64,000 nucleotides of DNA from Brasenia schreberi (taxonomy: Eukaryota > Streptophyta > Magnoliopsida > Nymphaeales > Cabombaceae). Below are positions 11,049 to 21,360 of the stretch, in pieces (position 1 is the stretch's first letter; each line of letters begins with the position of its first letter). Where the stretch lies: contig JAYKKT010000048.1 of NCBI GenBank assembly GCA_036023115.1, forward strand, positions 9,524,501 through 9,588,500. Reading direction: 5' to 3'. The notes below the pieces were generated by a model that had not been told where the DNA came from, made no database searches, and saw only the letters and a list, made by a program, of their open reading frames with translations. The position numbers and the translations under genes are program-made.

Positions 11049-14000
11049 TAGCATAGGAACGGGATACGATCTGTCTGTGACGACCTTCTCTCCCGATGGA
11101 CGCGTTTTCCAGATTGAGTACGCCGCTAAGGCTGTGGATAACAGCGGGTACACCTCTCTCTCGCTTGTCAGAGGGTTTTATAGGTCTTAAATTTACTGAA
11201 AGCATGAAAATTAGATTATTATGTCTTCTTTCGCTTTAAATGCAGCTTACTAGTCTCCGCTATTCTATCTTTTCCGCGTCATATTAGGGATTTTCTTCGA
11301 TTGCAATGGGTAGAAATGCCTCCTGTTTTTTTTTTAATGAGAGATTTCTCCCTTTTTTTTGTAACTGGAGGTGATCATTAGGGATTCTTAGATTCGTTTT
11401 ACTTTGGGATCGTGATAATTGGTGCTTTGTTAATTCTATTTTCTTACTGCACGATCACCTTTCTGAAACGTTGTCTGGGGTTTCTTTCCTTTCTGGGCGT
11501 TTGATTGGATTGCTATGGTTCTATTGCAGGACGGTGATTGGAATTAAATGCAAGGATGGGGTTGTCATGGTAAGGCCTCTCATTTGTCGGGGTCGTCTCC
11601 TTTGCACGCTTGTTTATCTAGCTTGTTAACTATTGTTTCATGAAGTTCTTTGAATGAATTTTAGCTTTGTTGGTACCGAAGTATGTTTCACTTGTTTCTT
11701 CCTGGTCAGGGTGTTGAGAAACTTATTACGTCGAAAATGATGTTGGAAGGGTCCAACAGGAGAATTCATTCTGTACACCGCCACTCGGGCATGGTATCCA
11801 CACAATGCTCTTTCTTTATTGTCTTTCTCGGATTTTTTTCACTTTATCATCTGGTCGTGTGTTGTAGACTTGTATCTGTGATTCTGTTTATTAAAGTGTT
11901 CGTTTTGGGAGTCTATAGGGAGAAGTGTTGCTTCAGTTGCTCATACACTTTGGACAATAGTCATTCACTATGTGCTGAGCCTTGAGGCTGAAAATGTGCC
12001 TTGAATGCACCCCCTGATGAACTTTGATGAAAGTATTCATGTGTAATTGTACATAGATTCTTTTGGAAGTTGTTCCCGTGAGTTCACTATGTGATCTCTT
12101 CACCAACCACTAAAAGAAAAGTGTAAGCTTTCAGTGTTGACCTCTCTGTCCTATCGGGAATGTGCACTTAATTGAAGTTCGACAGTGAATGTTCATTTCT
12201 GTGCAAAAATATCTGTTAAAGGAGAACAGCCGTATGACCATTCTTATTGTATACACGTTGATTTGGTTGGGTGCCTATTCACTCTTTATTTTGCCTCTAC
12301 GTCCAGTTTGTTGTACTGTTTATTGATAGTTGTAAGATGTCAATAATCCAGTAGTCCTATATATTTGAGTAGCATGCGTTTTCCCCTATTTCAGAAAATG
12401 TTGGGTGGTCGGGTCTGGTGATGTCGTGAGTTGACTGTCTTCATCTTTCCTTAGTGTTAGACACCTTTTATGGAACTGTCAACTTACAGGTACATTCTTC
12501 AGGAATCTTAAACTGGAAAAGCGTTTCATTGGCAATGTTTTAAGTTTATAGCATTTTCCAGTTTAACTATTGTAAATTTACGTGTATGAAGATATGAGGT
12601 GAATTAATGGCGTTTCACACTTTGTGAACACCTTCGCTCTGCTTGAAATATATGCCCAAAGGCTCCATCTTATGCAAGATATAACCATACAAAACACTAA
12701 GATTGATAAGGTTAAATTATGTTTTGTTTGAGGTTTCCTTTCATACCCGTTTTGCTGATCCATGCGATTCTTTCTCTGATTTAATACAGGCTGTTGCTGG
12801 ACTAGCAGCTGACGGGAGGCAGATTGTGGTACGAGCCAAATCTGAAGCTACCAGCTATGCAAAGTATGTATTTTCCTAAGTCACACAGACACTTCTAAGG
12901 GGTGGAGTGTCGACCCCGACAATGGTGCGACACCGACACCGACACTGTGTCGGTGCGGCATGTCCAAAAAAGAAATTTTGCAAAAAAATAAAAATAATTT
13001 TTTTTTGTAACTCACGGATAAATGGGTCTGAATAATGAAGATTGATTTGTGTATTATGATGAAATTAGTAGTTTTTTACCATTTATATGTTTTGCTTTAA
13101 TATAAAGTTGTGTACTTACTATTATAGCTTTATACAATATAAAGCTGCTTCAATGATTTTGGGTGCAAACAATTGGACTCCATACTGTATGCCTTTGCAT
13201 AGAATAATCTCTGTCACTAAACACATTTAAAGACTAGGAACATTGCCAGATCAATAGAACGGAAGAGTATGACATCACTAGTGGATCCTAGCACAAATAC
13301 TAGTATATGTTATATCCTACAAAAGATCTTGAAACTCTTTGAATCCATAACTTGATATTTTGCAGCTCGTAAAATCACTGTAAGTTTAAGATCATTATGA
13401 GGGAACTTGCTAATTGATACCTACGTGCACCCAAAATTAGCAAATACTAGTTGTATTATGATTGATTTATGTAGCTTGAATATTATATATAATATATAAT
13501 ATTATATACCCTAGCCGTGTCGTCGCACTCAAAATTTTTGAAATTTGTCGTATCCCGCACCCGCACCCGCACCAATGTGACATAGGTATTTTCTGTGAGT
13601 CTTTCAAGGGTAAATGAATTGACAAGACATTCGGCTCTTCGTATATACGCGTTACACTTCTATTAGGAGAAATTTCTCGGTCAAAATTGAAGTCAAATAT
13701 GTTACGGGAACTTTCTTGTGTTTCAGCTCTCATAAAAGAAACACAAATATTTAGTCTTAGCAACAAATTCTCCTCTTGGTTTTTTGCCTATGGCATGTTT
13801 TCTACATAAATAACTGTTGCCATGTTGAAAAAGAAAGAGTTGAATAGCTTAGCTAAATCTTGTGCTAATGGCATTTGCATGGGAAGGGTATCCCTAAAAG
13901 TATGCCATTAGGTGGAAAATACTGCCATAAATCCCACATACTTTAGTTGAATTTTGTGAAACTGTGATAATCTGGGTTTATATGTGTTGTTGCAGTGTCT

Positions 14001-16377
14001 ATGGTGAGCCTATACCTGTGAAAGAACTTGCAGACCGTATTGCTAGTTATGTTCATTTATGCACGCTTTATTGGTGGCTAAGGTGAGCATTCTTTTGTGT
14101 AGTTCGAATCCAACGAATAGTTCTTACTATGTTCCTGTGTTGTACAATGATGCAGGCCATTTGGTTGCGGGATAATTCTTGGGGGTTATGACAGAGATGG
14201 CCCACAACTTTACATGGTAGAACCATCAGGAGTCTCCTATGTGAGTATTGTTTTCAAGTATTGCTTGGTTATCCAGTTCATAAAAGATGGTTTTGACTTT
14301 ATTTTCCCAATTATTTTCTTGAATTTACTTTTTAGTATGGAGAATTTTGATTTCATTATCTGTGTAATTGCAGAGGTATTTTGGAGCTGCAATTGGGAAG
14401 GGCCGACAAGCTGCCAAAACGTATGTTTTGTTCTTCTATTTGTGCCAGTACATCTTTCAATTGATTGGAGGTTATTCATAAGTTGGGAGTGATGATCTGA
14501 AATTGTATTGCACAATAATGGTAGACCCATTTTTTGTGCATGAAGGTCCATGTTCTTATTCCCCTAAATATCCCATGTCTAGTGATGGCAATGGGGTGGG
14601 TTTGCACCCAACCTGAACCTGACTGACCCACACTATTGATAAGATATTTCATTATAAAAAAAATTACATGAAATTTAATGTATTTACTAAATAATTATAC
14701 TAAAATCTTTATAACATATTATCTTTTAAGGCTTAAATATATAACATATCATATTTAAGAATATATACCTATATCTTATATATATTATGGGGCAGGTCTA
14801 TCCTCAACCTAATCCCGCAATCTTCATGTGACATGAAATAGAACCCAACCTGACTGGACACAGGAGGATTGCGGGTTGGGTACCCATGGGTCGGGTTGTG
14901 GTTGCCATCCCTACCCATGTCAAAGTGCAAATGTTAGATGTCCTGTTTCTCAGTGAAAGCACTTCTCTCTCTCTCTATATATATATATATAATCTTTTAT
15001 TTCATTAGATGAAAAAAATCTTATCTCTGACGTGACTAAGTTTATGTTGTGCACAGTGAGATTGAAAAGCTGAAGCTATCTGAAATGACCTGCAGGGAAG
15101 GAATTATTGAAGTTGCTAAAATGTAAGTTATTTGTGTGATATTTACACTGTTCCTTAAAAGACATGAACTTCCTATACAGTGAATCTTTGAAGCTCTGCC
15201 TCTTTGGGGTTGGGTTTCTGCTGAAAGAGCCTTCCTGGGGTAAAAAGAAGGTTGCTTCCTTTATTGAATGATATTGCATGGATAAGAGGGCTCGTGATAC
15301 ATTGTGGACATGTTGGAATGAGGGATACAAGAAATATAGCAAAGTGAGTTATATTCTTGAGAGAGCTTATGAAGTTAGAAAGAATATCGTGTTCAAAGAC
15401 TAATACTGGAGTGTATTACAAATAACCATTGGAATAAGGCGGGTGACATAGGTTGTATTTGTAAGCAGTTCAAAGTGAGGGTCTGATCTCGATTTGGTTG
15501 GTGGCTAATTCAGAGAAATTTGGACAACATTGAGTTGTATTACATGCTAGATATTTAACTAGAACATTGAGTTATAATGCGAGACAATATGGAAAGAAAA
15601 TCGGCATTTTCTAGTGTAGGTTCCTGTTTCATATCATCGATCTCTCTTTTTTTCTTTTAATGTTGTTGCTTATATGTAAATTAGCTTTCTTCTGTCATAG
15701 AATTGTGGTTTGAAAGTTCATTCCCTTGCTCTGTTAATTCCAGCATATACAGTGTACATGATGAAGCAAAGGATAAAGCTTTTGAGTTAGAAATGTGTTG
15801 GGTATGCGACGAGTCAAACCGCCAGCACCAAAAGGTAATGAACAAATAAACCAACATGAAAATCTGTATCACATCCATCTCATTGGCATTGTCGTATTTT
15901 GAGGGTTCATCTCATGCTATAAATGTTGCACCTAGTAACCGGTAGTTTGTGAGAGGAAATGATATATGCGTTTAAAACGATGTTTTATTTTTCGTATTGG
16001 TATCATCTCTTTTCTTGTACAATAGTTCATATGGAGGTATCATGCAATTTCCTGAACATCTTGAACATGCCATTACGAAGTCTAGCTAGGTTTAGACTTT
16101 AAAGAAGAATGACAGCAATAACATGGACTCTCTCTGGGTTTAGTGTCAATACATGTTTTGCTTATTTTGGTCTTCTGTTATTAATCAAAATTATAATCTG
16201 AACATGTTCATTTGTTTATTCTTTTCAAAATGCGATTATGCTTTCGCTAAAGAATTCAGCAAATCTATCTCGTGCATGACACTTGCTTTTGAGTATATTT
16301 TTCAGGTTCCTGATGATTTGCTGGAACAAGCCAAGATTGCCGCTAAGGCTGCACAGGAAGAAATGGATGCTGATTGA
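11044..16377 (+). CDS. PAG1: 20S proteasome subunit alpha type-3 (alpha7)
   Basis: Ten exons: 11044-11147, 11530-11569, 11710-11793, 12790-12863, 13996-14082, 14156-14240, 14374-14420, 15057-15122, 15744-15834 and 16306-16377. All introns are GT-AG. They join to 750 nt, or 249 residues plus stop, exactly the length of plant PAG1. Seen: the N-terminal alpha-subunit signature [20 protein letters not shown] (residues 7-26), [10 protein letters not shown], the YFGAAIGKG block and the acidic C-terminus EEMDAD. The subunit sits in the outer alpha ring of the 20S core, gating substrate entry and contacting regulatory particles. It has no catalytic threonine, as expected for an alpha subunit. Introns 4 and 7 each contain a hAT-like element with its own target-site duplication. 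All splice sites and the frame are intact, so the gene looks functional. Confidence 0.97.
12876..13585. mobile_element. hAT-like nonautonomous element in PAG1 intron 4
   Basis: A 710-bp insertion flanked by the 8-bp direct repeat GTATTTTC (12868-12875 and 13586-13593). The termini are CTAAGTCACA on the left and, complemented, CTATGTCACA on the right. Subterminal regions are rich in GGTGCGACACCGACACC-like and GGTGCGGGTGCGGG-like words, and the interior is AT-rich. An 8-bp duplication with short TIRs fits the hAT superfamily. There is no transposase frame. Confidence 0.75.
14580..14913. mobile_element. hAT MITE in PAG1 intron 7
   Basis: A 334-bp element with a perfect 8-bp duplication, CCCATGTC (14572-14579 and 14914-14921). 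The termini are TAGTGATGGCAA on the left and, complemented, TAGGGATGGCAA on the right. Subterminal GGGTTGGGTACCCATGGGTC-type palindromes surround an AT-rich core. It has no coding capacity. Confidence 0.88.
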
Positions 16378-16539
16378 TCAAGTCTAATTACTCCCGTTGA
16401 GTCGACTCGGTTTTTTCCCATTTTGTAAAACTTTACACTCGAACTCACTGCTTATTCTTTTAATGAGTGGACGAATTGTAAGCTTTTATATGATTGAGAA
16501 ACGGCTTAATCGCTTGAGTTTTATTTTGTTTGTTGCATT

Positions 16540-16656
16540 CTTCTTTTTGGTACAATGGGGAGCCAAAGACAGATGCATGCCTTGGGTATCCAACTCATGA
16601 CCTCCAACTTGTGAATCGACTCCTAGCCAGGTGAGGTATATAACTCATTGTGCTGC
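16540..16656 (-). mobile_element. tRNA-derived SINE downstream of PAG1
   Basis: A 117-bp insertion with a perfect 10-bp duplication, TTGTTGCATT (16530-16539 and 16657-16666). The minus strand carries an A-box-like CTCACCTGGCTAGG, a B-box-like GTCATGAGTTGGATACC and a short A-rich end (CCAAAAAGAAG). It lies between the convergent PAG1 and SIP2 genes, possibly in PAG1 3' UTR sequence. Confidence 0.75.
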
Positions 16657-16713
16657 TTGTTGCATTTTGTTCATCAAACACATGATCAAGCATTTAGCAA
16701 AGCATACATAGAA

Positions 16714-18662
16714 TCATCTCATTATCATTCTTGAACTGCAGCAACTCTTAAGAGCTCCTGGAGAGGAGTCCAGCAAAGCACCTCTTTGTTCACACATGGC
16801 ATGCATAGAAAGAGGAGTCCAACAAAGCATACAGAAGAATTCTTTTGGGACGTAAAAATACAGTTTTTCGATCTTCTTGGTCCTCCTGGAGAGGATCCTG
16901 CTAGAGGAGTCGAGACGCCGGGGCACGGACACCATGAATTGAGGGGTCTTCTGCTTTGGAGGGCGGGAGAGCAGCCTGAATATCCACACTGCCGAAAGGG
17001 TTGCCTCCAATGGTGCAAGCCAGTAAACAAAGAGGTGCTCCTTCGCGCTGTGATTGCCCAAAACATATGCCCACCCAGATGCCTGTTCACCGAGCAATGC
17101 CCCTTTCAGTCTATGAATGAGTATGGCCAAGTTTGCTATTTGTTGGTTGGTTCCTCTCTCTCTATCACACACAAAACAAATTTTTTTACAATATGAGGCC
17201 GAATCTTAATACCCACACATGCACCCTATGGGAGTTGGAGCTCCTCACCAGCAACAATGACATTAGAGCGTCTTGCCGTTGAGCTAACGCTCTTGGTGCG
17301 ACACAAAACAGTTTCATTGAGCCTTATCGGCCCTAAAGGGAGGCGTTTGATTATGAGAATGGAACTATGGAATTGGAACTACAGTTTTAGTTGCAGCATA
17401 ACACCCCCTAAGTGTAGGCTGTTGCTCGGCCTCGTAATGAGATAAAGGCAGGATTGTAAGACCCTGCTTTTATTGCATGCGTGCATTTTGATTGCAAAGG
17501 AACTTTTCATAGTCCCACCTCCCTCGACGACTCCATGCCTACGTGCCTGTGAGAAAGTAAACAATACTTACAGAGGCAGGGTTCATTATTCCTCCGGTCA
17601 AGTCCGAACCCAAGATCTGGAGAGCCAATTTGGAGATGCTGTGTATCCACGTTTTCATGAAGAAATTCTTGGGGTCATTTTTTGAGCCCGAGCGAAACGG
17701 ACACGATTGAGAAGGTGAGGAGCCCTTCGGTCAGTGCGCCTCTGTGGATGTCGAGACTGAGACGAGGGCCGTAGGCCACATGAGGAAACACACTGATGAT
17801 CAAAGTTACCCCCATTGTGGAACCAACCACCTAAGATTGTCATACGAACCACAAACTCTAAATCACTAAACACTGACGATCGAAGTTACCCCCATTGTCG
17901 AAACCGTCGCGATATAGACCCTCCGTTATTACAACGCCGTTTTGACTTTTCTTCCTTCCTGTAATGTCTCCGAGTTGTAGGAGAAGAACGAAGAAGCATG
18001 AAAGTTATTGCGAGATCTTCCCTTGCTGAGAAAATTCCCATATTGAGATGCCTCGCATTAATCACAACCCTTTGACCATAGAAACCCACAAAATCCATAA
18101 AGCCAAAGTAGAATTAAACAGGAAATTAAGTTTTCAATCTGATCAATCATCGGAACTATTCATTTCAAGCCCATTTATAGGAAACAAGCATGATTCTCAA
18201 TCCCAATTTATCGGAAAAGAAGAATAATTTGCAATTCCTTGGACCGTTTCTGATCAAACAATCCGTCTTGGATCAGCCAAAGAGAGAAAGGAGTCGGAAT
18301 ATCTCGAGAACGAAAATAAGAAATTAAGAAAACTAAGAGGTAGAAGAAATCAAGGAATTGGTGAACGGCAGACTCGCTTGTGCCGGAATTCTGGCAGCTA
18401 CGGTGAAGAAGAAAGCGTCCCAATCGGCGGAGATCGATCGAGCGAGAACCGTGAGCGGATTGAAGGAGCCTCCCTTGGTGGCCTTCCCCAACCACGCGAA
18501 GAGGAAGAGGACGCACAAAGAGAGAGCAACCTTCAACAGCTCGCCGCTCGGGTGGCGACCCAACCCGAGCACGCCGTACACGAACAGCTTCGTGAGCGCA
18601 CCCGCCCACACCCACATGAACGAAATCGCGAAGTCTGATGATACCAAACGGAGCTTTTCCAT
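16714..18662 (-). CDS. SIP2-1: SIP2-type aquaporin, apparently frameshifted
   Basis: Exon 1 is 18662-18378 (95 codons), exon 2 is 17830-17572 and exon 3 is 17082-16714. Seen: the SIP2 first pore motif NPL (in SFNPLTVLA), the second motif NPA (in IMNPAS, just before the exon 2/3 junction), and conserved blocks HRGALTEGLLTF, FFMKTW, ILGSDLTGG and KEHLFVYWLAP. SIP2 proteins are small basic intrinsic proteins of the ER membrane. Oddities: intron 1 has a GC donor (gcgagt); exon 2 is 259 nt although both its boundaries are phase 0; a run of six A (17683-17678) is followed by an in-frame TGA at 17677-17675, and the family frame resumes one base off; the C-terminus after the last conserved block is about 60 residues too long and made of repeated words. 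Either the gene is a young pseudogene or the A-run holds a sequencing error. The start was chosen by alignment with the family, ignoring in-frame upstream codons. Confidence 0.82.
17179..17300 (-). mobile_element. tRNA-derived SINE in SIP2 intron 2
   Basis: A 122-bp element with a perfect 10-bp duplication, ACACAAAACA (17169-17178 and 17301-17310). On the minus strand it begins with an A-box-like TTAGCTCAACGGCAAGACG, then a weak B-box-like GGAGCTCCAACTCCC, and ends in an A/T-rich tail (TTGTAAAAAAATT). Its sequence differs from the SINE at 16540, so two families are present. Confidence 0.75.
17866..17906 (-). repeat. Partial copy of the SIP2 exon 2 start inside intron 1
   Basis: The block CGAAGTTACCCCCATTGTCG in this interval repeats the exon 2 start (AAAGTTACCCCCATTGTGG at 17801-17825), including the adjacent CACTGA(C/T)GATC word. 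It is a short, diverged tandem duplication about 70 bases upstream of the true exon 2. Confidence 0.7.
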
Positions 18663-18839
18663 GGGGACGGCAAGAAGGGAGAAGAAGGAACGATACTTTT
18701 CCTCGGAAAGTGATTGGAAGACGAACAGTGGAGATCGGGAGCCTTTTTCTCCATGAATTATAATACGAAGGAAACCCATCGGATATTTGTTCTTTGACTT
18801 CTCAAATGGCGACAACACCCTTGCTAACGGTAAGGCCAT

Positions 18840-19475
18840 AAGACACCAATCAAACGGCCCCGCACCCTAATTCTTCCCATTATATATATAGAATGAGAGA
18901 GAGATCATTGTGTTTTATTCACATGCCTGATCATTGTTATATATATATAGAACAAAAGAATGCTTACTCACTTGAATCCTTGGATGACATCCTTGTCATC
19001 ACTAGCATGTGAAGGAGTGTGAAAACCATGTTCTTTGCATATATGAAAAGGTGGAAGTGGCCAAATCATCTCCTAACTGGCCCATATTTCATGGATTTGG
19101 ATCTTATAGGAGTTGGTTGTTAGCTCCTAGCTCGAGCGAAAATACAACCTAGACTGGTATTGCTTAGCTAAGTTTGCTAACACTTAAATAAAATTCTAAC
19201 TATTCAAAATAAAATATTTAGCATGATGCATTAAAAGCATGAGCTTATAAGGTAGGATTGAGTCGAGGTCTCTCCTTTAGGGTATGGTGTAAAAATGGGA
19301 CTTATCACAGGCTGACTATATATATGTGTGTATATGTATGTATGTATATATACATGTATGTATCTGTGTATCTATGTGTGTGTGAGAGAGAGAGTCATAA
19401 AATTATTTTTCTTATTTACCAGATTCAGTAAGATATCCTTATAATCTATCGTTTTATGTGAGTGACATGTAGAAG
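18840..19475. other. Intergenic, no gene recognised
   Basis: It holds short TATATA tracts (18880, 18940, 19315) and a degenerate TATGTATGTATA stretch near 19320-19380 ending in a GA tract. No coding or bounded mobile element is recognised. The right end passes into the PAG1 exon 9 copy. Confidence 0.35.
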
Positions 19476-19479
19476 TTTG

Positions 19480-19735
19480 AGATGCACCCTTGTAAATACA
19501 GACACAACGTTGGTGACAAACCCATTCATCTGGATTTATTTGGTATACATTACCTTTTGTTGTGGACAGTTTTACTCGTCTCGTGCTCAACCTGTTTCTA
19601 AAAGATCTTTCTCCTTTGCTTCATCATATACAGTGAATATACTGGAACTAACACAGCAACAGAACAAGCTTTTCGGTTTTGGGACAGGAGAAAGCGAATT
19701 TACATATAGGACAAGAAAAATTAGGAAAAAGGTTG
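19480..19735 (-). pseudogene. Inverted, decayed copy of PAG1 exon 9 with flanking intron
   Basis: The minus strand aligns with PAG1 15650-15890. The upstream intron block CTATATGTAAATTCGCTTTC, the acceptor TTCCAG, the exon block TATGATGAAGCAAAGGA, the exon end AACAAAAG and the donor GTAATG all have counterparts in the same order. Identity is roughly three quarters by eye. The exon copy has an in-frame stop after VYDEAKEKDLLETG and no neighbouring PAG1 exons were found, so it is a relic. Confidence 0.75.
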
Positions 19736-19799
19736 AGAACATCAAACAGCAATCACCATTGAAAGTGACAATTTTCATCCCACAATGTGTTTAATTTTA

Positions 19800-20798
19800 T
19801 GACTTAATACTCTAGTTGGATCTCTTGCATGGAAATTATGTCTAATGTTGTCAGAAATGGTCTGAATTCACCAACTCAAATTAAAATTGTATGAGCAGAT
19901 TCTTTGAAGGTTGATTGAGGACTGCATTTTTTTCATCAAACTGCATTTTTTTGGGGTATTGGTTAAACGGAAACCAAAATTGAAATGGATGATTACAGAG
20001 TAATCAAAACCAAGACCCGGTTTGACTAACACTCGTGATTCCTAGTGAAAAAAGAACCATCCCTTTCTAACCGCCGATTCTGGTTTACCCAGAACAGTTC
20101 ATGTCTACAGACATGTCAAATTCATCTTGTGCTCATAAAGGCGGTCACAAGATTGGTAGAGCAAAGGAGTCTTTAAGATCATCAAACTCATGCGGTCCTA
20201 TACAAAATAGTGATCAACTAAGCATGGATTGTATAGTAGAACGAATATTAGACCTCTGTTGCTTATTGTGGCGGCCATTCTCATGAAGCGTTACCTTATT
20301 CATAACAGTGTTAGATTAACGACAGCAACCCGACACCGAACCCAAGTCTTTTCTTGCATGAAGCGAGGTTAAATGTATTATAGTTGCTGCGATAGAAAAT
20401 CATGTGTTTGTAATGTTGGTCTAAAACTACTGAACGCAATCCTCCTTTTTTACCTGAACTTAAGAGTCACCATGAAAGGAGAAACATAACAATAGGTAGA
20501 GCTAATGACCGGTTGGCCTACTACACTGATATCGTCTTTTTCAGTTCTTAATATTATTCGGGATCGTTTCTTTGCGTCATAACAGATCTTAGGAGCAAAT
20601 TCTCGACTTCCCATGTGTTTCTGCCAAACCTTGCACAACATTGCAGACTTGGGCCTTCTCCTGTCAATATATATATGGGAGCTTTTAAGGAAAAACTTGT
20701 TACTCATGTGATGTAGGTAGACACGATTGGTTAAACCGGAACTGAATCCAAATCAGAAGGTCATTCACTCAGTTTTCATTTTTAAGACCAATTTAACT
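19800..20798. other. Intergenic, no gene recognised
   Basis: Short frames only, without recognisable domains. The right part contains AACCGGAACTG-type words that lead into the 39-bp repeats. Confidence 0.35.
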
Positions 20799-20996
20799 GG
20801 TCCTGATTTCAACTAGTTCTTGGCCCAAATCATAAGTGGTGCTGATTTCAACTAGTTCTTGGCCCGGTTCATAATTGGTCCTGATTTCAACCAGTTCTTA
20901 GCCCGATTCGATTCTTGTTGAAATCAACGATCCGATTTCAACCAGTTCTTGGCTGGGTTCGATTCTCGTTGAAATCGCCGATCCGGTTTCCGACCA
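20799..20996. repeat. 39-bp tandem repeats with a longer variant unit
   Basis: CTGATTTCAACTAGTTCTTG recurs at 20803, 20842 and 20881 (period 39). Two further units of about 52 bases each add GATTCTTGTTGAAATCAACG-like sequence, which is self-complementary with the GATTTCAAC core. This is probably the interior of an old nonautonomous transposon. Confidence 0.75.
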
Positions 20997-21360
20997 TGTG
21001 TAAATATAGGTGGCCTACGCAATTAATGAACAGAATTAAGAGATATTGTACCCACTGACGTTAATAACAAGAGTCAACGTGAATATCCATATAAACGACA
21101 AATGATTTGTGTGAGCCGGCTGAAAAGGATGTCCCTTCAGAATACTGCATGGCCAAGTGGCGGGGAAGATAAGGGGTTGCGTTTAATATTTTCTCACTGA
21201 TTGTATTCATTGATGGGATAAGAGGACGCACGTTCCATCTTACTCCAAACATAGTTTATTTTTTCCCTACCATATCGTTTCTATCTTCTTGTTTTCCTTT
21301 TAAACATAGTAGATTTTCTGCGTTCTATTTTGTTCACTAGTGCATTATTCGTGGACTATA

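Noticed and set aside
16786..17196. 136-codon plus-strand open frame opposite SIP2 exon 3
   Set aside because: It is the antisense shadow of the SIP2 coding exon and runs on into the adjacent SINE insertion (17179-17300).
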